Source of the DNA: Diabrotica undecimpunctata
Taxonomy: Eukaryota; Arthropoda; Insecta; Coleoptera; Chrysomelidae
Length of the DNA stretch: 64,000 nucleotides
Direction of reading: 5' to 3'
NCBI RefSeq assembly: GCF_040954645.1
Contig: NC_092803.1
Location: forward strand, 66,994,427-67,058,426
Shown here piece after piece: positions 44,201 through 49,990 of the stretch (positions are counted from its first letter, which is position 1; each line of letters starts with the position of its first letter). The position numbers were made by a program, and so were the translations under genes. The notes under the pieces were generated by a model, which saw nothing but the letters and a program-made list of their open reading frames with translations, was not told the DNA's origin and made no database searches.

Positions 44201-45175
44201 TAATTAATTTTGAATATTACGGCGAGAATATTTTAGGCTTTGCAATTAGATGAGAGTACAGATATTAGCAATGACGCCAATTTTCTTGCATTTGTTCGTT
44301 ACGAATACAACGAGGGCATAGTTGAGGATTTTTCTATTCTGTAGGTCTCTGTCTTCTCATACTACAGTCGGATAAATGTGTGGCAGTTAGTACAGATGCT
44401 GCTTAGGCCATGACTTGTACACGAACAGGATTTCAGGCATTAGAGAAGCATTAGCTACTAAAAATATGCCTGATAAAGTAAAAATAGTGTTAGACGAGAT
44501 AGTGCAGGCCGTGAATATCATTAAAGCTAGGCTTCTAAATTCTTGTATTTTCGGTATTATTTGTGAAGACATTATTTGGAAGCATTCACAAGCAGTTATT
44601 ATTGCATGCTGAGGTGCATTAGTCTAGTGGCAAAGTCGTGTCGCGTATTTTAGGTCTGAAAGATGGAATCAAAATATTTTTTGAAGAATTTAACAGGCAG
44701 TAGAAATAAACATGCTGATAATTTCAATAACTTTGAATAGCTTACAATGTGGCATATTTGGTTGATATATTTAATGTTCTTATCGAGATAAAATAAAGTC
44801 TACAAGAAAGATAACAACATCTTCAAAGTTAAAGATAAAACAGAATATATGGTAAACAATCTTAATTTTTGAACTAATACAACTAAAAAACTATAATTAT
44901 TTTCTTACGCTGCCTAGTAGTATTTTTGAATCGTTTAGAAGAAGAAATGCTATGGTAAAATCAACTAATGGAAATATCATGTAAGTCATGATCCATTTCG
45001 CTGTAAAAGTAACATTTTTATATTGTTAATCACTTCCAAAAAAATACTACTTTTGTAACGTTTGAAATAAAAAATATTTTTGAAATCCAAAAATAATATT
45101 TTATAAGTAACGTAAGGCGAAAAAACATAAATATTAAATACCTTGAGACCACAACAAGGAGCAGTAATAACACCA
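5895..45175 (-). CDS. GH1 beta-glucosidase/myrosinase-like glycosidase, 9 exons
   Basis: A secreted family 1 glycoside hydrolase that would cleave beta-glucosides by the retaining mechanism. Exons on the minus strand: 45141-45175, 29115-29194, 24305-24505, 23788-24180, 23558-23652, 14972-15274, 10593-10736, 7436-7542, 5895-6027. Joined phases agree everywhere and give 497 codons including stop, the usual length for insect GH1. Residues: signal peptide about 1-14; [19 protein letters not shown] at 21-39 (Q36 of the glucose subsite); GDVACDSY and [14 protein letters not shown]; acid/base E184 in TINEP; nucleophile E395 in [14 protein letters not shown] at 440-448. Oddities: HNDLP (N140) where HWDLP is usual, and a predicted GC-AG intron 6. 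Introns 1, 2, 5, 6 and 7 are swollen with transposons; 3 and 4 are about 130 bp. The exact substrate cannot be told; related beetle enzymes include myrosinases and digestive beta-glucosidases. Confidence 0.88.
6566..6815 (-). pseudogene. LINE 3' tail remnant in GH1 intron 8
   Basis: Minus-strand frames show [20 protein letters not shown], then [16 protein letters not shown] and a final W. This is the GHI.R…GRP..RW.DDI.. tail common at the C-terminus of insect LINE reverse transcriptases. Only this tail is left, with stops. Confidence 0.55.
7171..7343. mobile_element. MITE, 173 bp, TA-flanked
   Basis: Two arms of about 70 bp are inverted repeats of each other: the left begins CTATTTTTACTGGGAATAAG and the right, reversed, begins CTATTTTCGTTGGTAATAAG. 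Both contain AAGTTTAAAATAAG. TA dinucleotides at 7169-7170 and 7344-7345 fit a mariner-type target duplication. Non-coding; lies in GH1 intron 8. Confidence 0.8.
7436..7542 (-). CDS. GH1 exon 8
   Basis: Encodes residues 418-453. It begins [10 protein letters not shown] and contains [19 protein letters not shown]447 and W448 correspond to the conserved sugar-binding Glu-Trp. Acceptor TTTTCCAG, donor GTAAGT, phase 0 in and phase 2 out. Confidence 0.9.
7604..9468 (+). pseudogene. LINE EN-RT pseudogene with RT core deletion
   Basis: Reading along the plus strand: the endonuclease end ([33 protein letters not shown]), a helical linker, the fingers ([17 protein letters not shown]), then VFNNIYVTG joined directly to [36 protein letters not shown] and a thumb ending [15 protein letters not shown]. 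The joint removes the fingers/palm segment that carries catalytic motif A while keeping the frame open for 262 codons (8260-9048). There are stops at about 7942 and 8227 and frame changes near 9048 and 9253. Confidence 0.8.
9488..9770 (+). pseudogene. Second LINE 3' tail
   Basis: Encodes [18 protein letters not shown], then PLGRPRMR (followed by a stop) and a terminal W.Q.V..AK.HPGL block, a C-terminal LINE signature different from that of the element before it. It ends in a GAA-repeat tail. Confidence 0.7.
9785..10592. other. Rest of GH1 intron 7, no gene seen
   Basis: AT-rich intron sequence. A patch at about 10260-10400 is richer in G+C and may be an old repeat, but I cannot place it. Confidence 0.5.
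10593..10736 (-). CDS. GH1 exon 7 with nucleophile
   Basis: Encodes residues 370-417: [19 protein letters not shown], then [10 protein letters not shown] with catalytic nucleophile E395, then DDRRMYYIQ. Acceptor CACACAG, donor GTAAAG, phase 0 on both sides. Confidence 0.9.
10737..11254. other. GH1 intron 6, first part, no gene seen
   Basis: AT-rich intron sequence without recognisable coding or repeat structure, ending at a CTT-repeat that is the 3' tail of the next LINE. Confidence 0.45.
11255..12365 (-). pseudogene. Degenerate LINE reverse transcriptase
   Basis: Minus-strand pieces in order: [12 protein letters not shown] (motif A region), [40 protein letters not shown], an ICYADDA-like box near 11890, [47 protein letters not shown] and a GRPRKR tail. 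Frameshifts and stops are frequent. The 3' end at about 11262 is a (GAA)n tail. Close relatives of this tail appear at 25.8 kb, 43.2 kb and 52.1 kb, so this LINE family is abundant here. Confidence 0.75.
12366..13860 (+). pseudogene. piggyBac-type transposase pseudogene
   Basis: Frames on the plus strand show [52 protein letters not shown], a VTADN block around 13200 interrupted by a stop, PKIICFYN and [15 protein letters not shown], and a cysteine-rich C-terminus [20 protein letters not shown] near 13785-13850. This is the full domain order of a piggyBac cut-and-paste transposase, ending in its zinc-binding cysteine-rich domain. Several stops and frameshifts make it inactive. A GGGGTCCGGTAGACCCC inverted motif at about 14178 may belong to its right end; I could not find a matching left end. 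Confidence 0.8.
13861..14971. other. GH1 intron 6, last part
   Basis: AT-rich. It includes the possible right end of the piggyBac relic at 14170-14250. No other gene or repeat is clear. Confidence 0.4.
14972..15274 (-). CDS. GH1 exon 6
   Basis: Encodes residues 269-369: [15 protein letters not shown], then [20 protein letters not shown] and LNTYTAELV, ending SVLK. The family pattern (…S.WLK-V.P…) requires this exon to join directly to VIPK of exon 7. That needs a GC donor, AAG followed by GCATGT. The nearby GTATTA donor two bases on would break the frame. Confidence 0.85.
15903..18390 (-). mobile_element. piggyBac element with intact TIRs and TTAA TSD
   Basis: The ends read TTAA-CACTTTGACTGCCA at 15899-15916 and TGGCAGTCAAAGTG-TTAA at 18377-18394: a perfect 14-bp terminal inverted repeat with the TTAA duplication diagnostic of piggyBac. 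The 2488-bp interior holds one transposase gene on the minus strand with a small intron. The element sits in GH1 intron 5. Further copies of GTGTA/GGCCACGTG-like motifs lie just inside both ends and may be transposase binding sites. Confidence 0.93.
16304..17992 (-). pseudogene. piggyBac transposase, two exons, inactivated
   Basis: Exon 1 is 17872-17992 ([20 protein letters not shown], an acidic start) with donor GTAAGT. Exon 2 begins at 17578 (acceptor TTTCAG), phase-consistent, giving [14 protein letters not shown]. Then come [58 protein letters not shown] (first catalytic Asp), [33 protein letters not shown], and [12 protein letters not shown] (third Asp). Breaks: a TGA near 17204 where Trp is expected, a small deletion with an inverted repeat near 17100, and a frame change near 16955. 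The second catalytic Asp (TDN) is Glu (TEN). No C-terminal cysteine-rich domain is seen before the stop. Confidence 0.88.
18391..20840. other. GH1 intron 5 filler, no gene seen
   Basis: AT-rich. A tandem duplication of about 35 bp around TTTGGTAAATAAATAAGATT lies at 19083-19146. Short open frames here lack any family signature or codon bias. Confidence 0.45.
19083..19146. repeat. Short tandem duplication
   Basis: The unit TTTGGTAAATAAATAAGATT is repeated, with an inverted TTTATTTGCCAAATAAA motif between the copies. Confidence 0.6.
20841..21239. mobile_element. 399-bp MITE with ~120-bp TIRs
   Basis: The left arm begins AGGGGAAAGGCGCCAAATGT and the right arm, reversed, begins AGGGGAAAGGCGCAAAATGT. 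The match runs on for about 120 bp with a few differences (both contain CAATGTGTTTTAAATGTATC). TTA flanks both ends (20838-20840, 21240-21242), suggesting a 3-bp target duplication as in PIF/Harbinger-type elements. Non-coding. It sits next to the transposase relic at 21297-22645, but that transposase belongs to a different superfamily. Confidence 0.85.
21297..22645 (-). pseudogene. IS630/Tc1/mariner-type transposase
   Basis: Three minus-strand pieces line up: 22253-22645 with an N-terminal DNA-binding region ([18 protein letters not shown]), 21762-22292 with [20 protein letters not shown] and [13 protein letters not shown] (first Asp), LIISHIGR and [12 protein letters not shown] (second Asp), and 21297-21704 with [20 protein letters not shown] (third acidic residue) and an acidic tail ending YFEFE. 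These are the catalytic blocks of a DDE transposase of the IS630/Tc1/mariner superfamily. Frame changes near 22265 and 21740 break it. Flanking inverted repeats were not found. Confidence 0.82.
22646..23557. other. End of GH1 intron 5
   Basis: No gene seen. Contains the TA microsatellite described separately. Confidence 0.45.
23227..23266. repeat. (TA)20 microsatellite
   Basis: An uninterrupted TA run of 40 bp within GH1 intron 5. Confidence 0.95.
23558..23652 (-). CDS. GH1 exon 5
   Basis: Encodes residues 237-268, reading [20 protein letters not shown] and then [11 protein letters not shown], which aligns with the VSI..N..W..P…DIEAAERA.QFE segment of GH1. The tryptophan often seen in this loop is absent. 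Acceptor TATTTCAG, donor GTAAGT. Confidence 0.88.
23788..24180 (-). CDS. GH1 exon 4 with acid/base
   Basis: Encodes residues 106-237: [20 protein letters not shown], then [38 protein letters not shown] with acid/base E184, and a helix with [19 protein letters not shown]. The histidine of the glucose subsite (H139) is present but the next residue is Asn rather than the usual Trp. Confidence 0.92.
24305..24505 (-). CDS. GH1 exon 3
   Basis: Encodes residues 39-106: [32 protein letters not shown], and [15 protein letters not shown]. Acceptor TTTTCAG, donor GTAAAA. N53 in NLT is a possible glycosylation site. Confidence 0.9.
24506..25723. other. GH1 intron 2, first part
   Basis: No gene seen. 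A 66-codon minus-strand frame at 24749-24949 contains a hydrophobic run but does not fit the GH1 splice phases (see rejected items). Confidence 0.5.
26679..28312 (+). mobile_element. CR1/Jockey-type LINE relic inserted in a LINE
   Basis: Flanked by the direct repeat CATTCTAT (26671-26678, 28313-28320). Plus-strand signatures: [54 protein letters not shown] after a frame change, [18 protein letters not shown] (motif A) and, after a large deletion of the YADD region, a C-terminal block around [20 protein letters not shown] at 28050-28150. Degenerate, with stops. Confidence 0.72.
28657..28678. repeat. 22-bp palindrome
   Basis: AATTGTTCTAATTAGAACAATT reads the same on both strands. It lies between two copies of TGTTGTTAATTGTTCT (28637-28652, 28681-28696), so it looks like a local duplication with inversion inside the LINE. 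Confidence 0.8.
29115..29194 (-). CDS. GH1 exon 2 (mature N-terminus)
   Basis: Encodes residues 12-39: the end of the signal peptide, [13 protein letters not shown], and [12 protein letters not shown]. The phase matches both the exon 1 donor (phase 2) and the exon 3 acceptor (phase 1). Acceptor TTGTTGTAG, donor GTAAGT. Confidence 0.9.
29195..29957. other. GH1 intron 1, exon 2-proximal part
   Basis: No gene seen. From about 29880 the sequence resembles the diverged duplicate at about 59520-59577. Confidence 0.5.
29965..32993 (+). mobile_element. DNA element with ~0.5-kb TIRs and a PIN/XPG-like gene
   Basis: Long terminal inverted repeats, about 530 bp on the left (29965-30496) and about 520 bp on the right (32472-32993), begin CCAGTAAAATAAGG and CCGGTAAAATAAGG. 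They stay highly similar throughout, including AAGATAATAAGCTGAAAAT and GGTCAAAGGTCACGAAAATG. Between them is one plus-strand gene (30838-32251). TAATAAT abuts the left end and recurs 4 bp outside the right end. The diverged duplicate of this intron at about 59577 lacks the element, so it is an insertion. No DDE transposase is seen. The fold recalls the XPG-type nuclease reported as an accessory gene in Academ elements, but the superfamily is unproven. Confidence 0.8.
30838..32251 (+). pseudogene. PIN/XPG-nuclease-like protein with CXC motif
   Basis: Reads in one frame from ATG at 30838 except for stops near 31120, 31462, 31774 and 31912, then shifts frame near 31960. The order is an N-terminal CFIC pair, [93 protein letters not shown], then [20 protein letters not shown] (a tesmin/CXC-like cysteine cluster) and a long Asp/Glu tail. 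The conserved acidic pattern (D…D…DD.D…EDxDLL…GCD) is that of PIN/FEN-type metal nucleases. Proteins of this layout occur as repeated genes in arthropod genomes (recollection). This copy is dead. Role in transposition is unknown. Confidence 0.75.
33001..33740. repeat. GH1 intron 1 duplicate, copy A (block 1)
   Basis: Closely matches 59578-60170 in the same orientation, for example GGTCAACATCTTG, AGAGAAACTACGAAA and CACCAATTT.TGGAACC.TATCTG. Together with 29880-29964, 42600-42860 and 45000-45833 it forms copy A of a duplicated segment that includes the GH1 first exon. The short open frames here are not shared as proteins between copies. Confidence 0.75.
34031..35847 (-). mobile_element. LINE, inner layer, 12-bp TSD
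   Basis: Bounded by ATAGAATTGATT (34019-34030, 35848-35859). The minus-strand coding region 34086-35847 is open except for one TAA at 35167-35169. Signatures: [71 protein letters not shown] (motif A), [31 protein letters not shown], and a C-terminus [20 protein letters not shown]…GRKQLSWL. The 3' end is a GAA repeat. 5'-truncated. It is related to the LINE in intron 7, but keeps the palm that copy has lost. Confidence 0.9.
35788..36837 (+). CDS. RTE-like reverse transcriptase, palm to C-terminus
   Basis: This frame covers the second part of the middle-layer LINE. The first 20 or so codons lie in the inner element and are not native. Real LINE sequence begins at about 35848 with [13 protein letters not shown]. 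It has [13 protein letters not shown], the catalytic FADD box, [47 protein letters not shown] and the RWYGHVRRM…[12 protein letters not shown] tail, ending at a TAA. Domain order and ending match the element at 1914-3635, so the two are relatives. Confidence 0.85.
   Translation: MFYFVAPFHHPTFFCFLNFLIELIEAVKTLYYQQTTRIKTGNLITPGFKVTKGLRQGCCISPTLFKIYLEAALNKWKKKCTNMGIPLIDLTFYTLCFADDQVIIAQDSENLSYMMRKLLEEFTEWGLEVNMEKTEYMSIGGDQHNLLVEENQEIKLCDNYKYLGVKITQDGKLDAAIKERNTPGRKGIALLNSVLWDKNISKDNKRRIYNTIIKSITTYGCEVWPLKDRTEKMLRATEMDFWRRSAGISRRDRITNERVREIMGVTHNIVDDIKTTQLRWYGHVRRMPENRIPKQILEWQPRGRRRPGRPRRSWREGVDKEIRERELEDDLWNDRMRWRLEIGRRRRTL
38716..38746 (-). other. Hammerhead-core-like motif, mirror copy
   Basis: The exact inverted copy of the motif at 42464-42494, in the 3' region of the minus Penelope copy. 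The same reservations apply. Confidence 0.35.
39064..40733 (-). CDS. Penelope-like RT with GIY-YIG endonuclease (minus copy)
   Basis: Encodes a reverse transcriptase fused to a GIY-YIG endonuclease. The frame is open from about 40733, with no ATG, so the 5' end is truncated. Order: an N-terminal helix block ([13 protein letters not shown]), [35 protein letters not shown] (motif A), [30 protein letters not shown] (catalytic YVDD), PFLDVLV, then [20 protein letters not shown] (GIY-YIG), RIQEHQRCI and a C-terminal [15 protein letters not shown]. All catalytic residues are visible. Penelope-like elements need no LINE-type endonuclease. Confidence 0.92.
40743..42146 (+). CDS. Penelope-like RT with GIY-YIG endonuclease (plus copy)
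   Basis: Identical protein to the minus copy from [11 protein letters not shown] onward: 467 codons counted from a GTG that is only the first codon after the truncation. Motif A, YVDD and GIY-YIG are intact. The conserved region before it (PKIHKD block) is missing, so this copy is shorter at the 5' end than its partner. Confidence 0.92.
   Translation: MTTINSPTYKLAKYLSNQFKTYTGRTSSYVRNSTHFITLISSLTVDPQDILVSFDVSSLFTNIPIHDSLVVLRDHLTNDNKSLVLADLAEKCLLSTYFSFRGNFYKQISGTPMGSPLSPVIADIFMEAFESLALESYPLKPKVWFRYVDDTFIIWPHGQHTLSPFLDHLNSQHPSIKFTMEVENNRSLPFLDVLVTSKPNGRLGHSVYRKKTHTNRYLHASSHHHPAQKNSVINSLIHRAISISEPDNLREELGHLQKTLVANGYSKSTIQNITHRHLHPPLHPRTTNSESSGNTPVAFLPYIRSVTDRIGKILRKEGIRTTFRPPKKISQYLPSPKDPLPPLSSCGVYSIPCSCGQVYIGETGRSVKTRIQEHQRCIRSGLFSHSAVAEHCQETGHSILFEKTHIISKSPFFYSRKIRESLEIRKNPHNINREEGYYLSPIWNPSLEPPSGPATTMQPHDWPARAS
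42464..42494 (+). other. Hammerhead-core-like motif in Penelope 3' region
   Basis: CTGAAGA, a stem GCTAC/GTAGC with an 8-nt loop, then GAAAC: the catalytic core pattern CUGANGA-helix II-GAAA of hammerhead ribozymes, which are reported in Penelope-like elements. I could not find a convincing cleavage-site strand or helix III partner, so it may be a remnant. The mirror copy is at 38716-38746 on the minus strand. Confidence 0.35.
42600..42860. repeat. GH1 intron 1 duplicate, copy A (block 2)
   Basis: Matches about 60215-60395 in copy B (AGACTTAATGTT.CTG, ATTGTTTTGACAGTTCTC, TTAATGTGCAAACT). The whole LINE stack and the Penelope pair lie between blocks 1 and 2 in copy A and are absent from copy B. 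Confidence 0.75.
43130..43560 (-). pseudogene. LINE C-terminal remnant
   Basis: Minus frames give [18 protein letters not shown], then [20 protein letters not shown] and [12 protein letters not shown], a decayed version of the KTV.RPI..YGAE.W…KNWV tail seen at 11.4 and 52.3 kb. Frameshifted, and the reverse-transcriptase core is missing. Confidence 0.55.
43690..44860 (+). pseudogene. hAT-type transposase relic, ZBED5-like
   Basis: Plus-strand fragments in order: [13 protein letters not shown]…[18 protein letters not shown] (BED-finger-like region), [71 protein letters not shown], and LVAKSCRVF near 44625. These are blocks of the ZBED5/FAM200-like class of hAT-derived proteins, where LDESTD holds the first catalytic Asp. 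Stops and frame changes throughout; no terminal repeats found. Confidence 0.65.
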
Positions 45176-45833
45176 TTTTCTATATACCCACTATTATGAT
45201 AATAAAACAAAATAAATTTTATATGAACAACATTTAAATTTTATACCTGATAATTGAAGTACTTTTTGCTACGTCGTCGTTATCTAAGTAATTCGTTACA
45301 TGTCATATACATATTAATAAATTATCTTACTGACTTCCTATTTGCTGCATTATTAATCTTAGAAAGCAGGTGTTATAGAAGATGTATTATAATATAGCAA
45401 ATTTTTGATTAAATATAGAAATATTTTCTTTTATTATTTCCCCATGCGAGCATTATGCGGACAGTATGCAAATCGCATTTTTGAAGGTAATTGTTTTTAG
45501 ATTAGACGTATGTAGTTACAATTGCTTATTGTTCTTCGCTCTTTAAAGCGTATCCTCTTATTTACGTTTTTCCATCTTTATTTTTAATGAGACAAGCCTC
45601 TTTTTGGCGCTTAGTACTTTTGATTTCGTCAATAATAATTCATACTTACTGACTTTTTTGTTTTTTAAAATACGTCTGTCCTTGTTGCAGTCGATTGGCT
45701 TATTCTACATCTTAAAAAAATTAACATACAAATCATCGAGACATAGAACGCTCTCTATCAACAACCGATAATATACTCTTTATTTGGCTTTTTATAATCA
45801 GGGATCTTGTAACAAAGCTAGATCTAACTTTAA
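45000..45833. repeat. GH1 5' region duplicate, copy A (exon 1 and flank)
   Basis: Matches about 60660-61480 in the same orientation, including exon 1, the CTGACTT/CTATTTG blocks, GACATA.A.CGCTCTCTATCAAC and the TTTATTTGGC block. It contains the putative promoter of the GH1 gene, within a few hundred base pairs upstream of 45175. No confident core promoter element is conserved between copies. A transposon sits at 45912, about 740 bp upstream of the ATG. Confidence 0.75.
45141..45175 (-). CDS. GH1 exon 1 (signal peptide, copy A)
   Basis: Encodes [11 protein letters not shown] plus two bases of the next codon, followed by the donor AAG|GTATTT. Joined to exon 2 it gives a typical short signal peptide ending near VCS. 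The start is supported by phase, by the hydrophobic run, and by a close copy with the same structure at 60829-60866. Confidence 0.75.
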
Positions 45834-45911
45834 AATATATTACACTTTTTTAAAATACCGTTGTTACAATACTTTACAGAATAACAATTATTTTTAACTT
45901 CAAAATCTCAA

Positions 45912-48420
45912 TTGAGGAGCATACATGTAAAAACCGATAAATCCACTTTTTCCAATTTCGAGATAAATGCCAAAAACTTATACAGCAAAATCCCATTTAA
46001 TCAACAATCTATTTGTCATTTTTTTTAATTTATCGGGTTTTGTTTGAAAACCGAAATTTATCGGATTTTGCCTGAAAGATATTTGCAAGAGCACCATATT
46101 TTTGTTGGTAATAAAAGAAAATAAACGAACTTGAATGTAGAAAATTATTTTTATTATTTAACAAGTTGAAAAAAGTAAAAAAGTCAAGTTAAATCTGAAG
46201 TGTTGGTTCCTCTTCCAGGCAGTCACAGTCTTTATCGAACTGTTGATTTAGTAAGTGTTTAAGGGATTTTTTTTTCTTTTCGGGGATATCCCGAGTCAAT
46301 TCTTTTTCTGAGATGGTTAACTCAATATCGGAAAATTTTGGTTTCAAAAGTTTTTCAAAATTTTCCAACCCACTGGTAAAATAATAGTTTTGGAATGAAC
46401 GTATTTTTATGAATTTGCCATTGTTAAATTTTTTTATTACAATTTTCTTTGTATCGGCTAGCGCTTTTACTTTTTTCAAGCCAACTTGAAGCTCTTTCAT
46501 ATTAAACAATCTCCAATCAGTGCCTATCTTTTTAACAACTCCAATCTGTTTGTAAATTTCTTCATATTTCTCTCTAGAGAGAATTGTGGCTTTTTTTTCT
46601 TAGAAGCTTTTCTACTCTTCCAAATACCCTGTCTGCTGGCAAATACGAATGGCCCCTGACTGGAAATACAAGTAATATTTCTGTTACTTGAACTGGAGCT
46701 TTAAATCTAAGCCAGAAGTACAGCGAATGAATAATATGGGAGTTTTTGTTTTGTCCACCGCACCCGTCGCAAAAGAGGCGAAGTGTCGTAATATTATCGT
46801 ACTCTAAAGAATTCAAGTAATTTACAAGTGCAGAACCTATTTCAATTGATCCTCTACCTGCCTGATCTTCAGTCCACGTAAAAAAAGTTGGATGTTTGGA
46901 CTGGCTATCAACGCAGCAAAAAACATACATGCCAATCTGCTGTGCATAAAATGCATCATTAATAGGTGTTTTGGGCAAAGGCTGCACCTGCTGCATATCA
47001 AAGCAGAATGTAATGAAATTTTCAGGAGTTTCTTTTAGCAGACTATAAAATGCATTAGCCCTCTTTTGGTGGATACTTCACTCAGTTCGAAACTCTCTTT
47101 TCTTTACCTAGTTAATTGCCGTTCTAATTTTGAATTTAAGTCTGGTACATTGTGCGCGCACATCTGATGCTGGAGTAGAAAACTCAATGTTAAAATCATT
47201 AACGAATATCCTTCTAAACATCGAAAAGTTTACATTATGTTTAGGGTCGCATTGAGTGAGGTACATGCCATGTAATTTCTTTATGCTTAGATCAACGGCC
47301 AAATAAATTCGTCTTACTTTCTTTCTATTATAATTATTTTCTTTCTTGTAGTTTACCAATAAACTCTCTTATTTTATTCTTTTTGACAACAGATTTTGTG
47401 GACCCGTGATCTTCACCCCGATTTTCTTTTGGAATATTTCCATCTGACAATGTTTTAGCAGCGTAGTTTATGCGATCTTTTTTAATATTCACACATTTCA
47501 AGAAAAATGCCTGACATACCTGAACTTTTTTCTTGCTGACTCTTTTCGACAAGAAGTAGTGTACGGAAAAGTTACGCCCCTTGATTGCTCGTTCTGTTGT
47601 CGATCTTTCAATTGGAAGTACTGACATCTAATGACACAATTTGATATCCTATTCTGACTTCACATTATTTTCAAAAAATTTATTTCGAATGGCTCGAATG
47701 TCACTTTCAGCAATGCTATTGCAGTGATAAGTGCCATTATGTTTGCAAACTATTGTAAAGTTTTTCAAATGAGGATCGCTATCACGATATCTAAAACAAA
47801 AAATGGATTAGGTAACGAACGTCTTAATTTATTCTTTACCTGTTACCTTTGCTTTTGCAATTTCTGCCTCTTGGTCTCACTTTTCTGTTTTTTCCTATTT
47901 CCTATACTAATTTCCAACACACTTGCTTCCATTGTTAAAACTCAATAAAATTATGTTAAACAACTGCTTAATACGTAATTTATAAACAACATATCATAAC
48001 CTCTTAATCCTTGCCCCCTTAATTCCGATAACGTGATTATGGTAACACAGTCCTCTCGTTTTTAATTTACAAACTACTACCATAGGAAAAAAAGTATACT
48101 TCTTTGTTTATGCTACTACTATAAAACGAAGCCCAAAACAGCATAAACAAACCTGCTATAAGTACGCACTATATTATGGATTTACGTCATAGATGGCGAA
48201 TTAATTATTTAAAGATATATCGGGTTTTGCTTAAAATTTGGATTTATCGGCATTTGCTCGAACTGGTGAACTTTGTTCATTATTTTAAAGGAAAAATATC
48301 GGTTTTTGTTGGAATTTTATATTCTAGGAACATAGAGGGCTATTTAATTGGTATTAATCCATATTCAGGTTAAAAAATTCAAAAAATGGATTTATCGGTG
48401 TTTGCATGTATGCTCCTCAA
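45912..48420 (-). mobile_element. DNA element with TIRs, subterminal repeats, DUF7869-type gene
   Basis: Both ends carry TTGAGGAGCATACATG followed by AAAACCGATAAATCC-like sequence, inverted. AATT at 45910-45913 and 48419-48422 could be a 4-bp target duplication or part of the repeat. Just inside each end, several copies of ATCGG followed by a TTTTG-like stretch recur (46020-46075, 48215-48320, 48388-48402), as transposase binding sites would. One minus-strand gene, 46189-47627, lies inside. Length is about 2.5 kb. I do not recognise a named transposon superfamily; the gene type is widespread in insects. Confidence 0.78.
46189..47627 (-). pseudogene. DUF7869-like transposase-type protein, broken
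   Basis: Pieces in order on the minus strand: 47334-47627 (RNFSVHYFLSKRVSKKKVQV, CQAFFLKCVNIKKDRI, KNKIREFIGKLQ), 47108-47359 (YNRKKVRRIYLAVDLSIKKL, GMYLTQCD, SMFRRIFVNDFNIEFSTPAS, DVRAQC), 46574-46996 (FDMQQVQPLPKTPINDAFYA, GMYVFCCVDSQ, WTEDQAGRGSIEIGSALVNY, LRLFCDGCGGQNKNSHIIHS, FPVRGHSYLPADRVFGRVEK) and a 106-residue C-terminus (46189-46509). The layout (FF…REFI…YL..DLSI..L…C..C…YDLQ..LPLP…AGRG..E…CD.C.GQNKN…GHS…D) is that of an insect protein family I recall as DUF7869. The acidic residues in VDS, FCDG and the GHS…D block could form an RNase H-like site. Frame breaks near 47345, 47050 and 46560. Confidence 0.72.
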
Positions 48421-48689
48421 TTACAACTGTATCAAACTATCAACAACATATGTTTATATACATTTTTTGATGTTCCAGACTTCACTACACATTTCAGGAT
48501 TTTTCGATGGCATTTTTTATATTCTAGAATTGTAATACTTCTTTTTCTTCTCTTACTTTTTCGTTAAGGAATTTCTCCTATGTGGGATAAACCTTACTGA
48601 ACCTTCGTAACACTGCTCCCTTCTTCCAAGTTTAGTAGGGACCGATTGAAACCAACAGTGTGGATCAATTACATACTATGGAGTTAATT

Positions 48690-49700
48690 TTTCGTTATGC
48701 ACTATGTTGGGTTTACTTCTTGATGAAAATTGGATGCGGTATATAAGATCGTTTATTTTCTGCAGGACGGCGTACGGGCATACCCAGTTTCCTTGAAATT
48801 TTAGACAGTCCTTTCGTACGTGTGCGATTGTATAATTATACTAGGTCACCTCTTTCAAATGTTGTACCTGTAGCATGCATGTTGACCCTGGCCTTGGCAA
48901 AAATAAGATCTTAAGAAAGCTTCAGTTCTCTTTCGGATGCTTGTTTTCGAAAGAGAATAACCGGTTGCTTCTTATTCGAAATTTCTATAGGCTGACAGGA
49001 ATAGAGGACTTAAAGTATCCCAATCTTTTTAATTATCAGCGACTAATATTAAAAGGTATTGACAAACAGTTGTATTAAGTCTTTCAATCAGTCCGTCTGA
49101 TTTAGAATGGAGAGGCGTAGTGCGAGTTTTCTTATTGACCAAGATTTTCATTATATTCCGATATTCCGATAAATTCCGATTCAAAGTTTCGTTCTTTATT
49201 CTAGTGTAACTTTAAAGGAACTCGGTATCTTGATTACGTGTTTAATGAATGCTTATGCTACTTCCTAATTGCAAAGACACATTTTAAAAAATAATCCATT
49301 GTAACCATTAAGTACTTATTTTCTCTCTCTGTCATCGAAAATGGACCGAAAATATCCACTGCCAGTCGTTTAAAAGGCTCTACGGAAAGATATTGTCCCA
49401 TTTTACAACGACTTTATATTTTGGGGTCTTTTTTCCCACTACATAAATCACATTTCTTACACCAATCTTCTACATCTCACCGACAATTGATTCAGTAAAG
49501 TCACTTTTAATGTGTTATTTTGGCAATAATACTTGTTGAACTGTACGTAATCCATTGGGACTTTCGCACTTCCGATATAATAGACCACTGGAAAGATACA
49601 GACATTCTCATTGAGCCTAGCACGCTTTTATAGTTCCACTGTATTTGGTTATTTCCTGCCAAGTAGGTTTTACTTTATTATTGATATCAATATAATTTTT
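48690..49700 (-). pseudogene. Gypsy (Ty3) integrase relic
   Basis: Minus frames give, from high to low coordinates, a zinc-finger/linker trace, RERKYLMVTMDYFLKCVFAI (start of the integrase core with the first Asp), RTTPLHSKSDGLIERLNTTV near 49060-49140 (third catalytic residue region, S.G..ER.N), and FERGDLV, LYNRTRTKGLSKI and a final R near 48740-48880 (C-terminal GPY/F-type region). This is the order of a Ty3/Gypsy integrase. Many stops; no LTR was linked to it. Confidence 0.7.
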
Positions 49701-49990
49701 TAACTTTTTCTTCTTAAAAAACGTCCATTATCTTCTTTCCATATAACTCTGGTTCTCCGGAGAGCTACTTTTCAGATACATTTTTTTTTCTTTAAGCTAA
49801 TACTGACTTTGAACCTGTAATTTGTTGAAAGCATCTTGGAATTCTTGTAATTGTTCATTTCACACATCTGAAAATTTGACACCTGTTCTTTTAACTGTTT
49901 CATTTAATTTTTATTAGTTGCTGGAGTATCTTTTCCCCTTATGTGCTCATTTTTGGAAAATAGATATTCACACTGTGGCTATTAATTAAT

